From assembly GCF_907165215.1 (NCBI RefSeq), contig NZ_CAJRAY010000083.1:62001-126000 (forward strand): DNA of 64,000 nucleotides, in the 5' to 3' direction. Below are positions 8,160 to 18,254 of this stretch, piece by piece (position 1 is the stretch's first letter; each line of letters begins with the position of its first letter). Made by a program: the position numbers and the translations under genes. Source of the stretch: Thermobacillus xylanilyticus. Its GTDB lineage: Bacteria > Bacillota > Bacilli > Paenibacillales > Paenibacillaceae. The notes beneath the pieces were generated by a model. It ran no database searches, was not told the origin of the DNA, and saw only the letters and a program-made list of their open reading frames with translations.

Positions 8160-9320
8160 TTACGACCCGGACGGCATCCAGATCCGGTAATTTCCGGTCA
8201 GCGCCAGCATTGCGAAGAAATAGAGGCAATTGTCATAATAGCGCCGATTGCCGGTGCGGACGGGCGTCCGCCAGAACAGCTCGACCGCCCGGCGGGCATG
8301 CGGGCCGTCCGCCGCCAGCGACGCCATCGCGTTCGTCGCGATCAGGCCGGTCGGATGAAGGGCCGGCTCGTCTAACGGCTCGCCCGCGATGGTGTACCGG
8401 CGCAGATCGGCCGGATCTTTGTCCGCGAAGAACGCCTGGATCAGGTTCGCTTCCTTCACGTTCCACGGGTCGGCGCGGAACCATTCCCAGTCGAGTCCGA
8501 TATTCGCCGCCACGCGGTACGAATCGCTGAAGAAATGGCCGAAACCGCGCACATGGTTCGGCGTTCCGTCATAGAACGCATACTCGGGCGCCAGGCCGGT
8601 GACGGGATGGCAGGCGGTCTTCAGGAATGCCCGGCTCGCCTGCGCCGCTTCCCGCCAGAACGCCCGGTCTTCGGGATAAGCCCACAGGGCGAACAGTTCG
8701 TAGAAGTGGGGCAGATGGTAAGACGGGTCGGTGAACTCGCAGTTCGGGATGAATTTGATCAGCTTGTTGTCCGGGTTCCACATCGGCCGGCCGACGCCGT
8801 CCTCGCCTTTGTGCAGGCAGGTGCGGAGCAGATCCCGGGCCTGGCGACCGTAATCGAAGATGCCTTCGCCGTCGCCCCAGCGGTGCGAAGCGAAGAACAG
8901 CGCGAGCGCGAAATATTCTTCGCCGTCCGGAGCGGGGCCGTTCGAGTTGCGCGAACCGTCCGGCAGGCAGGACCAGGCGAAATACCCCGCATGCTCGCCT
9001 TCCGTCATGTACATGTAGGTCATCGCCCAGCGCCAGATCCGGTCGAAAATATCTTTGCGGTCCATCTGCACGGCCATCATCATGCCGTACGACATGCCTT
9101 CCGTGCGGACGTCGAGATTGCCGGTATCGAGCAGGTAGCCCATATCCGGACCGGCTTCATAATAAATGCGCGTCTCGGCATGATCGCCGTCCTCGCCGAA
9201 CAGCTGATCCCATGTGTCCTGCAGCCGCCCCGCGGCTTCCTGTTCCGATGCAAGTCCGTACTCTGCTATGACGTTGCGGTATTGTCCGGTATGAAACGCT
9301 CCTTGCTTTGCTTCCGTCAT
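8160..9320 (-). CDS. Reducing-end xylose-releasing exo-oligoxylanase (Rex), GH8
   Basis: 386 residues with no signal peptide, so cytosolic. Rex enzymes cut single xylose units from the reducing end of imported xylo-oligosaccharides by inversion. The acid motif VRTEGMSYGMM places Glu74, and FFSDSYRV places the likely base Asp266; their spacing fits the Glu70/Asp263 pair known for the Bacillus halodurans enzyme (388 residues). GGAGGAG lies 9 nt before the ATG. It lies 48 nt downstream of the GH10 xylanase on the same strand, so the two probably share a transcript: outside the cell GH10 makes oligomers and inside Rex trims them. Confidence 0.93.
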   Translation of the reverse strand: MTEAKQGAFHTGQYRNVIAEYGLASEQEAAGRLQDTWDQLFGEDGDHAETRIYYEAGPDMGYLLDTGNLDVRTEGMSYGMMMAVQMDRKDIFDRIWRWAMTYMYMTEGEHAGYFAWSCLPDGSRNSNGPAPDGEEYFALALFFASHRWGDGEGIFDYGRQARDLLRTCLHKGEDGVGRPMWNPDNKLIKFIPNCEFTDPSYHLPHFYELFALWAYPEDRAFWREAAQASRAFLKTACHPVTGLAPEYAFYDGTPNHVRGFGHFFSDSYRVAANIGLDWEWFRADPWNVKEANLIQAFFADKDPADLRRYTIAGEPLDEPALHPTGLIATNAMASLAADGPHARRAVELFWRTPVRTGNRRYYDNCLYFFAMLALTGNYRIWMPSGS

Positions 9321-9368
9321 TTCGGCATGCTCCTCCAGTGGAATTCAAATGTGTCATGTTCAAGTGCG

Positions 9369-10658
9369 TCAAGACTTCGCCGCTTCGATGGCGGCCCAGA
9401 ACGCCGGCTTGGCCTGCAGCTGCCTGTCGAACAGGAGCGGCGCGTCCGTCCGGCCCTGAACGGGGAAATCGTGCAGCCACGTGTGGCTGTCCGCGATCCC
9501 CCAGAAGACGACGGCGCTCACGAGGTCCCGGTTGTCCCTGAACGCTTCGAAAAATTCGCGGTACCGGTCGGCCTGCTTCTGAATCACGGCCTCGGGAATG
9601 TCGTCGCCGTAATCGCTGCGGTTGTTGTACGCGTAAATGCTCATATCCATCTCGGTGACGATGTTGTCGAGGCCGAGCCCGGCGAACTTCCGCATCGACT
9701 CGATCAGCGAATCGGCGGACGGCCAATCGACATTGACGTGCGTCTGATGGCCGACCCCGTCGATCGGCACGCCGCGGTCCAGCAGCTCCTTCACCAGCTC
9801 GTAGAGCCGGTCGCGCTTCGCCGGTTCGTTCGTGTTGTAGTCGTTGATGTACAGCTTCGCGTCCGGACCGGCCGCTTCGCGCGCGGCGCGGAACGCCGTC
9901 TCGATGTAGTCGATTCCCGCGATCTGGTACCATTCGCTGTTGCGGAGGCCGCCCGGGTCCGACGGCTCGACCACTTCGTTCACGACATCCCACGATTTGA
10001 TGTCGTCCTTGAAATGTTCGACGACGACGCGGATATGGTTCTCAAGCCGCTCGAGCAAGAGTTTCTTGTTCTCCTCCCGCTTCGCGGGATCGGTCTCGTC
10101 CGTCATCCGTTTGCCTTCCCGGTCATGGAAGAACCAGGCGGGCGTCTGCTGATGCCAGACGAGCGTGTGGAACCGCAGCTGCATGCCGTTCTCCCTGGCG
10201 AACTCGACGATCCGGTCGGCCTGCTCGAAGCGGAACTGGCCTTCCGTCGGCTGCAGCAGCATCGGCTTCATGACGTTTTCGGCCACGAGCATGTTCACGT
10301 GCTTCTTCAGCAGTTCGGCCATGGGACCTTCCGTCTGTTCCGGCGTGATGGCCGCGCCGATCGGGAAATCGTCGGCATACGCTTCGGCCAGCGACGGAAT
10401 ATCGGTCTGGACGGCCGGTTCCGTCGGTTCAACCTTAGCTGCGGCCTCTTCTTCCTCGGCCGCCGCATCGCTCTCCGCATCGGCGTTCTCCCGCGTCTGA
10501 CCGCCGCTGCCCGCCTCTTCCTCCATAACCGGGCCGCTTGCCGCAGCATCCGGCTCTCCGGCATTGCGCGCCGAGCAGCCGAGCGCCAGCAGCAGCAATA
10601 CGGCCGCGAGGAGCGCCGCGCCGCTGCGCGCGGCTTTCGTTCTGCCGCCTTGCCTCAT
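9369..10658 (-). CDS. Endo-1,4-beta-xylanase, GH10, lipoprotein
   Basis: 429 residues. A signal peptide with lipobox LALGC (Cys28) anchors it outside the membrane. An acidic Ala/Glu-rich linker (about 29-85) spaces the GH10 barrel (about 88-429) from the membrane. The acid/base Glu228 is in WDVVNEVVEP and the nucleophile Glu336 in IVTEMDMSIY. It cuts xylan or large oligomers at the cell surface, with retention. ATG 10658 has GGAGGGG 8 nt upstream; the frame stays open further upstream but without a ribosome site. Followed by rex. The promoter must lie in the 10659-11016 gap, which holds a cre box. Confidence 0.93.
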   Translation of the reverse strand: MRQGGRTKAARSGAALLAAVLLLLALGCSARNAGEPDAAASGPVMEEEAGSGGQTRENADAESDAAAEEEEAAAKVEPTEPAVQTDIPSLAEAYADDFPIGAAITPEQTEGPMAELLKKHVNMLVAENVMKPMLLQPTEGQFRFEQADRIVEFARENGMQLRFHTLVWHQQTPAWFFHDREGKRMTDETDPAKREENKKLLLERLENHIRVVVEHFKDDIKSWDVVNEVVEPSDPGGLRNSEWYQIAGIDYIETAFRAAREAAGPDAKLYINDYNTNEPAKRDRLYELVKELLDRGVPIDGVGHQTHVNVDWPSADSLIESMRKFAGLGLDNIVTEMDMSIYAYNNRSDYGDDIPEAVIQKQADRYREFFEAFRDNRDLVSAVVFWGIADSHTWLHDFPVQGRTDAPLLFDRQLQAKPAFWAAIEAAKS

Positions 10659-10864
10659 CTTACCGCCCCTCCGGATCACTGACATCATGCCTGTGAAACA
10701 GAAATTAGGAGTTGGAAATCTGTTGAATGAAATGTACAATGATTTTCCCGGGATGTAAATTGAGTCTTAAATTTTTGCTATGAAAACTATATTTTTTCAA
10801 GTTCCGTCCACCCGTTCATTTCTGTAAACTGAAAAGAAAACGGCATGGGCGAAACTTTTGTGGA

Positions 10865-10878
10865 TGTAAGCGGTTACA
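10865..10878. promoter_or_regulatory. Catabolite-responsive element (cre) in the xylan locus
   Basis: TGTAAGCGGTTACA matches the CcpA consensus TGWAANCGNTNWCA at every fixed position. It lies in the 358-nt gap between the divergent GH10 gene (start 10658) and the YesN gene (start 11017), about 140 nt before yesN, where CcpA could repress either side. The rest of the gap is AT-rich, with a loose dyad TGAAAA/TTTTCA at 10781-10799 and no clear gene. Confidence 0.7.
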
Positions 10879-11016
10879 GATTGTGAGGGAATCTACTTTT
10901 TAACCAGGCGGATATTTGTATCCGGCGAAATCGACGTTCTGCCGAACACCGGGGAAGAGCGCGCATGCGAAGTTGCGCAAACGAGCAAATGCAACGATGC
11001 GAAAGGAGCAACGGTC

Positions 11017-12579
11017 ATGCACAAAGTATTGCTCGTCGATGACGAAGTCTTCGCGCGCACGGGACTTCGCGGCTTGATACCATGGAACTCTCTTGGATTC
11101 GAGATCGTGGCGGAAGCGGAGAACGGCGAAGAAGCGCTCCAGATGATCAGGGACGAGCAGCCGGACCTCGTCGTGACCGACATCCGCATGCCGGTGCTGG
11201 ACGGTCTGGAGCTGATCCGGACGGTCAAGGAGCAGGAGATCGGAAATCCGAAATTCATCATCATCAGCGGATACAATGACTTCAAGTATGCCCAGCAGGC
11301 GGTCCGCTTCGGCGTGGAGGATTTCATCCTGAAGCCGATCGACGAGGCGGAGCTGGAGGACACGCTGAAGCGTGTTGCTGAATCGTTAAAGCGGGATCAG
11401 CTGCTGGAAGCGGGACATCCGGCCTTGCATCTGTCGCTGCTCGAGAGCCTGCTGACGGGAAGGCTGGATAAGCCGTACATCCCCGGCGCGGCGGCCGCCC
11501 TCGGCCTTCCCGCCGGCCGTGAGCTCTGCTACATCATTGCGGAAGTGAACGATGTCGGCGCGGAGGCTGACACGGAATCCGCCGACGCGGGTCATTGGAA
11601 GGCGGAGTTGATCCGGGCGGCGGCCGCATTGACGGGCGGCCGGGAACCGCTGCTGCACGAGCACGGCGAGTGGACCGCGGGCCTGCTGCTCCCGCTCGGC
11701 GAGAGCCTGCAATCGTGGGAAGCGGCGGCGGAGAAGCTGCGGCAGGCCGTCCGGCTGCGCGGCGGCGTCCTGCGCCTGTATGTGGGCAAGCCGGCCGGGA
11801 CGCCGGAACAGATCCATCGCTCGTACCGGTCCGCCAAGCAGACGATGGATTACAAATATGCGCTTGACGGGCAGGCCGTATTGTCCGGCAAGGATACGGA
11901 AGGCCTGGCGCTCGTCCGGACGGAGCTGCCGTCCGATCTGTTCGACCGGCTGCTTCACGCGATGGAAGAGCGCGATGCCAACGCGGCGGAAGCGGTGCTC
12001 GACGAAATCTTCGACACGTTCCGCTCGTCACGGTTCGCTCCGGACGCGGTCGCGGCGTCGATTGCGCGGCTGATCCGGGCCGTCAACCGGACGGTGCAGG
12101 CGATGGACGGCGACGAACAGGCGCTGGCCGGCTGCACGGCGCTCGCCGGATGGCAGGAAAAGCCGATGACGCTGCAGGGGCTCAAGCGGCTTGCGGCAGC
12201 GTTCGTCGAAGAAGCGTCGGATTACATGGCGGAGCTTCGCAAAGAAAAGGCGAAAGGCTCGATCCACAAAATCAAACAGCACATCGAGCGCCATTTCCGC
12301 GAGAACATCAGCCTGAAGGTCATCGCGCAGCAATACTACATGAACCCGGTCTACCTGGGGCAGCTGTTCAAGAAAACGTACGGCGTCTATTTCAACGATT
12401 TTCTGCTGGATCTGCGCATCCAGGAAGCGAAGCGGCTGCTCCGCCAGACGGATATGCGCATCTACGAGATCGCGGCGGAAGTCGGCTTCAGCAATCCCGA
12501 GTATTTCGCGGCGCAGTTCGAGAAAGTCGTGAGCATGACGCCGAAGGAATACCGCACCGCCCTGACGTCGAAAACATGA
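11017..12579 (+). CDS. YesN-type response regulator (REC plus AraC HTH)
   Basis: 520 residues: a receiver domain (about 1-125: LLVDDEVFARTGLRGLIPW, phospho-acceptor Asp in VTDIRMPVLDG, then LKPID), a long linker region, and a C-terminal AraC DNA-binding domain (NISLKVIAQQYYMNPVYLGQLF and IYEIAAEVGFSNPEYFAAQF). Such regulators usually pair with a YesM histidine kinase and switch on carbohydrate ABC transporters and glycosidases in Paenibacillaceae. No kinase or transporter gene is adjacent, so it is an orphan here. GAAAGGAG is upstream of the ATG. Position implies control of the xylan genes. Confidence 0.9.
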   Translation: MHKVLLVDDEVFARTGLRGLIPWNSLGFEIVAEAENGEEALQMIRDEQPDLVVTDIRMPVLDGLELIRTVKEQEIGNPKFIIISGYNDFKYAQQAVRFGVEDFILKPIDEAELEDTLKRVAESLKRDQLLEAGHPALHLSLLESLLTGRLDKPYIPGAAAALGLPAGRELCYIIAEVNDVGAEADTESADAGHWKAELIRAAAALTGGREPLLHEHGEWTAGLLLPLGESLQSWEAAAEKLRQAVRLRGGVLRLYVGKPAGTPEQIHRSYRSAKQTMDYKYALDGQAVLSGKDTEGLALVRTELPSDLFDRLLHAMEERDANAAEAVLDEIFDTFRSSRFAPDAVAASIARLIRAVNRTVQAMDGDEQALAGCTALAGWQEKPMTLQGLKRLAAAFVEEASDYMAELRKEKAKGSIHKIKQHIERHFRENISLKVIAQQYYMNPVYLGQLFKKTYGVYFNDFLLDLRIQEAKRLLRQTDMRIYEIAAEVGFSNPEYFAAQFEKVVSMTPKEYRTALTSKT

Positions 12580-12677
12580 AGAAGCACCGGAACAAAAAAA
12601 CATATTGGAAAATTACAAATGTTCTATTGTTCTTCTATGGCGGTTCACGGTGCTTCATTCCTATAATGAAAGGGAAA

Positions 12678-12702
12678 CGGAACGCTTCGGCGTTCTGTTT
12701 TT
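12678..12702 (+). terminator. Terminator with UUCG loop after yesN
   Basis: CGGAACGC (12678-12685), loop TTCG, GCGTTCTG (12690-12697) and then TTTTT. It ends yesN transcription before the convergent AraC gene. Confidence 0.8.
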
Positions 12703-12715
12703 ACGATATAAGAGT

Positions 12716-13522
12716 TTAAATTTTTTCAGGCGTCCATCCCTTCGCTGCGATGGAAGAAGGCGGGTAGCCTTTGACCGCTTTGAACACGTTGCTGAAGTAC
12801 GCGACGTCCTTGAAGCCGCATCGTTCGGCCACTTCGCTGACAGTGAAGCCGCCGGCGGCGAGCATCGCTTCGGCGTTGTTGACGCGGATCGTGTTCAGGA
12901 ACGCGCGGAAGGAAACGCCGGTCTGCTGTTTGAACAGCCGGCCGAGATAGACCGGGTGCAGGCCCGCGAGCTCCGCCAGCCGGCCGATGTCGAGATCTTC
13001 GGCGTAGTTCTCGGCGAGGTAGGCCTTCATCCGCTCGATGCGCGGATCGGGGGCCAGATCTTCCGTCCGGTGCAGCGCCGTGACGAGCAGCCGGTGGAGG
13101 ATCAGAAGAAACTGGCCGCGCGCCTGCATTTTGTATCCGGGCTGCTTGCTCATCCAGATCTGGTTGAACGCCTTGATCTGCTCCAGCAGCGGTCCCGTAA
13201 GCCGGAACTTCGTGATGGTCGCAAGCGGCAGCCGGGTCTCGTTGTTCGGGGGCAGCCACAGAAAATTGAACGCGTAGGAATGCATCGGCGAGTCGGCATA
13301 GGTATTCGCTTCACGAATCGACCCCGGCGGAATGTAGATCAGGTTGCCGGCTTCGGCGGTATGTTTTACGCCGTTGACGTAGTAGTCGGCCTTGCCGCCG
13401 ACGACGAAGGTCAGGTCATGGAAATCGATCGGCCTCCGGATGATTTTCCAGTCGGGGTAACAGCGCCGGTCGACAAAGAGCACCACTTCGGGCACCAGAT
13501 GATCGTATTGGGACAATGCCAT
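12716..13522 (-). CDS. AraC-family transcriptional regulator (xylan locus)
   Basis: 268 residues: an N-terminal cupin sensor domain ([30 protein letters not shown]) and a C-terminal double HTH ([40 protein letters not shown]). It is divergent from the GH67 operon, with only 124 nt between the starts, so it probably regulates that operon. The effector is unknown; an aldouronate or xylo-oligosaccharide is a guess from context. ATG 13522 has AGGAGG 10 nt upstream; a GTG at 13528, 4 nt from the same site, is an alternative. Confidence 0.87.
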   Translation of the reverse strand: MALSQYDHLVPEVVLFVDRRCYPDWKIIRRPIDFHDLTFVVGGKADYYVNGVKHTAEAGNLIYIPPGSIREANTYADSPMHSYAFNFLWLPPNNETRLPLATITKFRLTGPLLEQIKAFNQIWMSKQPGYKMQARGQFLLILHRLLVTALHRTEDLAPDPRIERMKAYLAENYAEDLDIGRLAELAGLHPVYLGRLFKQQTGVSFRAFLNTIRVNNAEAMLAAGGFTVSEVAERCGFKDVAYFSNVFKAVKGYPPSSIAAKGWTPEKI

Positions 13523-13646
13523 GGGCACTGAGCCTCCTTCGTTCGGCTTGCTGACGCGTTCATGTGCGGAATACGGATCGCAGCAAAGGTTCCTGCAACT
13601 ATCCTATCACGGGTCATCACTTAGCGTACATAAGGAGGATTCATTC

Positions 13647-15761
13647 ATGTCCGTCGCGAACGCCACTTCCGACACCGGTTACGATGCCTGGCTCCGGTAC
13701 GACCGATTGCCGGAGAGGCAGGCCGGGGTGCTGACCGGCTGGTGCCGCCGGATCGTGATGCCGGAGCGGGAAGGTCTGTTCCACACCGTTCGGCGCGAAT
13801 TGACGGCGGCGCTGGCGTCGCTGCTCGGCATCGAGCCGGTCGTCACGGATGTGCTCGACGCGGATGCGGACGCAGCGGACACGACCGGCGCGGGGCGGGC
13901 GCTGGTCGTCGCGACGGCGGAACGCGCCGCCGGCCTCGGGCTGCTTGCCGGAGAAGAAGCCGGGGCATTGCATGCGGATGGTTTCGTCATCCGAACCGTC
14001 CGCCGGGGAGACGTCCGGGCGGTGCTGCTGGCGGGCGGCACGGCGCGCGGGCTGCTGTACGGCGCATTCCATTTTCTCCGGCTCGCGTCCATCGGCAGCC
14101 TGAACGATCGCGCTCTCGAGCAACTGGATATCGCGGATCGCCCGCGCAATCCGCTGCGCATGATCAATCATTGGGACAATATGGATGGCAGCATCGAGCG
14201 GGGTTACGCGGGGAAATCCATTTTCTTCCGTGATGGAAAATTTATTGCGGACAAGACGCGCGTCCGCGATTATGCCCGGCTGCTCGCATCGATCGGCATC
14301 AACGCGCTGACGATCAACAACGTTAACGTGCATGAAACGGAAACGAAGCTGATCACGGACGAACTGCTGCCCGATGTCGCGGCGACGGCCGACATTTTCC
14401 GCGAATACGGCATCCGGCTCATGCTCAGCATCAACTTCGCCGCTCCGATCCAGGCCGGCGGCCTGCCGACGGCGGATCCGCTCGATCCGGCGGTGCGCGC
14501 GTGGTGGCGCGAGCGCGCGGCAGCCATCTTCCGCCGGATTCCGGACTTCGGCGGCTTCCTCGTGAAGGCCGATTCCGAATTCCGGCCGGGGCCGTTCACC
14601 TACGGCCGGGACCACGCGGACGGCGCGAACATGCTGGCCGAGGCGCTGGAACCGTTCGGCGGCATCGTCATCTGGCGCTGTTTCGTCTACAACTGCCTGC
14701 AGGACTGGCGCGACCGGACGACGGACCGGGCGAAGGCGGCGTATGACCATTTCGTGCCGCTCGACGGCCGCTTCAAGGACAATGTGCTGCTGCAGATCAA
14801 GAACGGGCCGATGGATTTCCAGGTGCGCGAGCCCGTGTCGCCGCTGTTCGGGGGCCTCACGCGGACGAACCAGATGCTCGAGCTGCAGATTACGCAGGAG
14901 TACACGGGCCAGCAGCGCCACCTCTGCTACCTGGTGCCGCAATGGAAGGAAGTGCTCGATTTCGACACTTATGCCTGCGGCGAAGGGACGACCGTGGCGC
15001 GCATCGCAAGCGGCAGCGCGTTCGGTCGCGAGACGGGCGGCATCGCGGGCGTCTCCAACATCGGCGACGATCCGAACTGGACCGGCCATCTGCTGGCGCA
15101 GGCGAATCTGTACGGATTCGGCCGGCTGGCGTGGAATCCGGAGCTGTCCGCAGAAGACATCACCGATGAATGGGTGCGGCTGACGTTCGGCGGCGATCCC
15201 GAGACGGTCCGTACGATTGCGGAGATGCTGCTGGACTCCTGGCGCATTTACGAGAACTATACGGCGCCGCTCGGCGTCGGCTGGATGGTCAATCCCGGAC
15301 ACCACTACGGTCCGAACGTCGACGGATACGAATATTCGAAGTGGGGGACGTACCACTTCGCCGACTGCCGCGGCATCGGCGTCGACCGGACGGTGAAGAC
15401 GGGGACGGGCTTTACGGCCCAGTACCACAAGCCGCACTCCGAGATCTATGAATCGCTTGAGCAGTGCCCGGATGAACTGCTGCTGTTCTTCCACCATGTG
15501 CCGTACACGCACCGGCTGCATTCCGGCAAGACGGTGATCCAGCATATCTACGACACGCATTTCGAGGGCGCCGAGCAGGCCCGCGGGCTGGTGGAGCGGT
15601 GGTCCGGCCTGAAGGGCCGGATCGATACCGGCCGGTTCCTGCAAGTGTTGAGACGGCTTGAGGAGCAGGCGGAACACGCGAAGGAATGGCGCGACGTCAT
15701 CAACACCTATTTCTGGCGGAAATCCGGCATACCGGATGCGCGCGGGCGCAAGATCTATTGA
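13647..15761 (+). CDS. aguA: Alpha-glucuronidase, GH67
   Basis: 704 residues, cytosolic. GH67 enzymes remove (4-O-methyl)glucuronic acid from the non-reducing end of imported aldouronates, by inversion. The family blocks [31 protein letters not shown] and [20 protein letters not shown] are present; by motif, Glu311 is the likely acid and Asp367 with Glu395 (in QVREP) the likely pair on the other side. AAGGAGGA lies 7 nt before ATG 13647. It is the first gene of an operon with an oxidoreductase and an intracellular GH10 xylanase, the arrangement used for methylglucuronoxylan in Paenibacillus. Confidence 0.95.
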   Translation: MSVANATSDTGYDAWLRYDRLPERQAGVLTGWCRRIVMPEREGLFHTVRRELTAALASLLGIEPVVTDVLDADADAADTTGAGRALVVATAERAAGLGLLAGEEAGALHADGFVIRTVRRGDVRAVLLAGGTARGLLYGAFHFLRLASIGSLNDRALEQLDIADRPRNPLRMINHWDNMDGSIERGYAGKSIFFRDGKFIADKTRVRDYARLLASIGINALTINNVNVHETETKLITDELLPDVAATADIFREYGIRLMLSINFAAPIQAGGLPTADPLDPAVRAWWRERAAAIFRRIPDFGGFLVKADSEFRPGPFTYGRDHADGANMLAEALEPFGGIVIWRCFVYNCLQDWRDRTTDRAKAAYDHFVPLDGRFKDNVLLQIKNGPMDFQVREPVSPLFGGLTRTNQMLELQITQEYTGQQRHLCYLVPQWKEVLDFDTYACGEGTTVARIASGSAFGRETGGIAGVSNIGDDPNWTGHLLAQANLYGFGRLAWNPELSAEDITDEWVRLTFGGDPETVRTIAEMLLDSWRIYENYTAPLGVGWMVNPGHHYGPNVDGYEYSKWGTYHFADCRGIGVDRTVKTGTGFTAQYHKPHSEIYESLEQCPDELLLFFHHVPYTHRLHSGKTVIQHIYDTHFEGAEQARGLVERWSGLKGRIDTGRFLQVLRRLEEQAEHAKEWRDVINTYFWRKSGIPDARGRKIY

Positions 15762-15819
15762 AGGGCGCCGCGCGCATGTTCGCCGATTGTCCATACGCCG
15801 CCCCAAGGAGGATGAGAAC

Positions 15820-16992
15820 ATGTCGGCCAACCATCCCGTCCGCGTCGCGTTGATCGGCTGCGGCGCGATCGCTCCGGCGCATGTCGAAGCTTGTGCATCA
15901 TTTCCCGGGCAATGGGAGATTGTCGCCTTGTGCGACATTGTGCCGGAAAAAGCCGAAGCGCTCAAAGCCCGCTTCGGGCTCGAGCAGGCTGTCGTGGCAG
16001 ATCATGCGGAGAAATTGCTCGATCTCGACTTCGATCTCGCGTCCGTCTGCACGCCGCCCTACACGCATGCGGAACTCGCCATTCTGTTCCTGCGCGCGGG
16101 ACGGCACGTCATCGTCGAGAAGCCGATGGCGGCTTCGCTGGAGGAATGCGACCGGATGCTGGCCGCCGCGGCGGACAGCGGCAAGGTGTTGTCGGTCATT
16201 GCCCAGAACCGGTTCCGCACGCCGCTCATGAAGCTGAAGCGGATGCTGGATTCCGGGCTCGCCGGCAAACTGCTGCATGTGCAGGTCGATTCCCATTGGT
16301 GGCGGGGCTACAGCTACTACGATCTCTGGTGGCGCGGAACATGGGAGAAGGAGGGCGGCGGCTGCACGATCAATCACGCCGTTCATCATATCGACGCGAT
16401 GCTCTGGATGGCCGGCATGCCCGTGGAAGTGCAGGCGTACCTTGCGAACACGGCGCATGACAACGCGGAAGTGGAGGATCTGTCCGTCGCGATTTTCCGC
16501 TATGCGGACGGGGCGCTCGGCCAGCTCACCAGCTCCGTCGTCCATCACGGCGAGGAACAGCAGCTTGTCTTCCAATGCAGCGGCGCACGCATCTCGGCGC
16601 CCTGGCGGCCGAAGGCCGGAATCGCGAAGCCGAACGGCTTCCCGGAGCCGAATCCGGAGCTGGAACGGAAGCTTCAGGAAGCTTATGACGCCATTCCGGA
16701 TCTTGAGCACGAAGGCCACGCCGGACAATACGCCGATGTGCTGAACGCGATCCGGACCGGCGGGAAGCCGCTGATCGGCGGCGAGGACGGACGGCGGACG
16801 CTCGAGTTCATCACCGCCGTCTACAAAGCGGGCGCGACGGGTCAGGCGGTCCGGCTGCCGCTTGCGCCGGACGATCCGTTCTACACCCGCGAAGGAATTC
16901 TGGCCCGGGCGGTGAAGTTTTACGAGAAGAAACGCTCGGTCGAAGGTTTTGCGCCATCCGGCGACATTACGACCGGCAGCGATTACCGATAA
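15820..16992 (+). CDS. Gfo/Idh/MocA-family NAD(P)-dependent oxidoreductase
   Basis: 390 residues. An N-terminal Rossmann fold (VALIGCGAIAPAHVEA) is followed by the family motif VIVEKPMA with the conserved EKP Lys, and a C-terminal alpha/beta substrate domain (GGCTINHAVHHIDAMLWMAG). AAGGAGGA is 7 nt before the ATG. Its place between aguA and the intracellular xylanase suggests it oxidises or reduces a sugar released from glucuronoxylan, for example methylglucuronic acid or xylose, but the reaction cannot be read from sequence. Confidence 0.88.
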   Translation: MSANHPVRVALIGCGAIAPAHVEACASFPGQWEIVALCDIVPEKAEALKARFGLEQAVVADHAEKLLDLDFDLASVCTPPYTHAELAILFLRAGRHVIVEKPMAASLEECDRMLAAAADSGKVLSVIAQNRFRTPLMKLKRMLDSGLAGKLLHVQVDSHWWRGYSYYDLWWRGTWEKEGGGCTINHAVHHIDAMLWMAGMPVEVQAYLANTAHDNAEVEDLSVAIFRYADGALGQLTSSVVHHGEEQQLVFQCSGARISAPWRPKAGIAKPNGFPEPNPELERKLQEAYDAIPDLEHEGHAGQYADVLNAIRTGGKPLIGGEDGRRTLEFITAVYKAGATGQAVRLPLAPDDPFYTREGILARAVKFYEKKRSVEGFAPSGDITTGSDYR

Positions 16993-16996
16993 CGGG

Positions 16997-17034
16997 TGCC
17001 GCGGCATGCCGAAGAACAACGGTATGCCGCGGCA
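16997..17034 (+). other. Intercistronic stem-loop in the glucuronoxylan operon
   Basis: A 15-bp stem (16997-17011 with 17020-17034, one G-U pair) with an 8-nt loop directly follows the oxidoreductase stop. There is no T-tract, so mRNA processing or partial termination before the xylanase gene is more likely than full termination. Confidence 0.55.
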
Positions 17035-17152
17035 GTGTACCGCATGAAGGTTGAGCGCATGGGGAACCCGGCCGCATGCGACGCCCGGCAGTCCGGGTTG
17101 CGGATGCGGCTGTGAAATCCTATCAAACAACAATCAGCGAGGTGAACCGGGC

Positions 17153-18157
17153 ATGGCCGAACTCAAACTGTGGGAAGTTTTCAAGGACGACTTCGACATC
17201 GGCGCGGCGGTGAACGTCCGGACGGTGGACAGCGCGGCGGAACTGCTCAGGGCGCAGTACAACAGCATCACGGCGGAGAACGAGATGAAGCCCATTAATA
17301 CGCAGCCGTCTGAAGGCGTTTTCACCTTCGAGCAGGCGGACAAGATTGCCGATTTCGCCGCGAAGCACGGCAAGAAGCTGCGCGGACACACGCTCGTCTG
17401 GCACAACCAGACGCCGGACTGGTTCTTCGAAGCGCCCGGCGGCGGTCCCGCCGGCAAGGAGACGCTGCTCCGGCGCATGCGCGACCACATCCATGCGGTG
17501 GCGGGCCGGTACAAAGGGCGGACCTACTGTTGGGATGTCGTGAACGAAGCGGTCGCCGACGAAGGCGAACAGTGGCTGCGGGCGTCGAAATGGCACGACA
17601 TGGTCGGGCCGGAATTCATCGTCCGCGCGTTCGAGTACGCGCACGAGGCCGATCCCGACGCGCTGCTGTTCTACAACGACTACAACGAATGCAATCCCGC
17701 GAAGCGCGACAAGATCATCCGCCTCGTGAAATGGCTCAAAGAGCAGGGCGCGCCGATCCACGGCATCGGCATGCAGGGGCACTACAATCTGGCGTCGCCG
17801 TCCATCGCCGAGGTGCGCGAGGCGATCGAGAAGTACGCCGAGCTCGGCCTGGTCATTCATGTGACGGAACTGGACATGTCCGTCTACGCCTGGGATGACC
17901 GGCGAACCGATCTGCTCGAGCCGACGGCGGAAATGGTGGAGCGGCAGGCGGAGCTGTACGAGCAGCTGTTCTCGCTTTACCGCGAATACCGGGACGTCAT
18001 CCGCAGCGTCACGTTCTGGGGCGCGGCGGACGATTATACGTGGCTCAGCTATTTCCCGGTGCGCGGGCGGCGCAACTGGCCGCTGCTGTTCGACGCGCAG
18101 CACCGGCCGAAGGAGGCGTTCCGGCGCGTCGTGCGGACGGCGGGCGCTGAAGCTTGA
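17153..18157 (+). CDS. Intracellular endo-1,4-beta-xylanase, GH10
   Basis: 334 residues with no signal peptide; the compact barrel starts at residue 1, typical of cytosolic XynA2-type xylanases that cut short imported (aldo)xylo-oligosaccharides. Acid/base Glu132 is in WDVVNEAV and nucleophile Glu239 in HVTELDMSVY. GAGGTGA is 8 nt before ATG 17153. It follows aguA and the oxidoreductase, so GH67 removes glucuronate and this enzyme shortens the remaining chain. It is clearly diverged from the secreted GH10 at 9369, so not a recent copy. Confidence 0.94.
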   Translation: MAELKLWEVFKDDFDIGAAVNVRTVDSAAELLRAQYNSITAENEMKPINTQPSEGVFTFEQADKIADFAAKHGKKLRGHTLVWHNQTPDWFFEAPGGGPAGKETLLRRMRDHIHAVAGRYKGRTYCWDVVNEAVADEGEQWLRASKWHDMVGPEFIVRAFEYAHEADPDALLFYNDYNECNPAKRDKIIRLVKWLKEQGAPIHGIGMQGHYNLASPSIAEVREAIEKYAELGLVIHVTELDMSVYAWDDRRTDLLEPTAEMVERQAELYEQLFSLYREYRDVIRSVTFWGAADDYTWLSYFPVRGRRNWPLLFDAQHRPKEAFRRVVRTAGAEA

Positions 18158-18170
18158 GCCGGCGGAAACC

Positions 18171-18220
18171 GGCAATCGCAGCCGGTCTGTTCCGGAGAAA
18201 CGGACGGACCGGCTGTTGCC
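18171..18220. terminator. Long GC-rich hairpin between convergent genes
   Basis: CAGCCGGTC (18179-18187) pairs with GACCGGCTG (18207-18215). The stem extends outward by GGCAA/TTGCC across a 3-nt bulge and inward by TCCG/CGGA. There is no T-tract. It probably ends the glucuronoxylan operon and the AraC gene opposite. Confidence 0.5.
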
Positions 18221-18254
18221 GTTCCGCGGGCTCAGATTCGTGAGCACCGCCGCG

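Noticed and set aside
13641-15965. A 774-codon open frame opposite the GH67 gene
   Set aside because: It is a shadow of a GC-rich gene: the sense strand encodes a clear alpha-glucuronidase with catalytic motifs, a ribosome site and operon context. Many other long antisense frames were set aside for the same reason.
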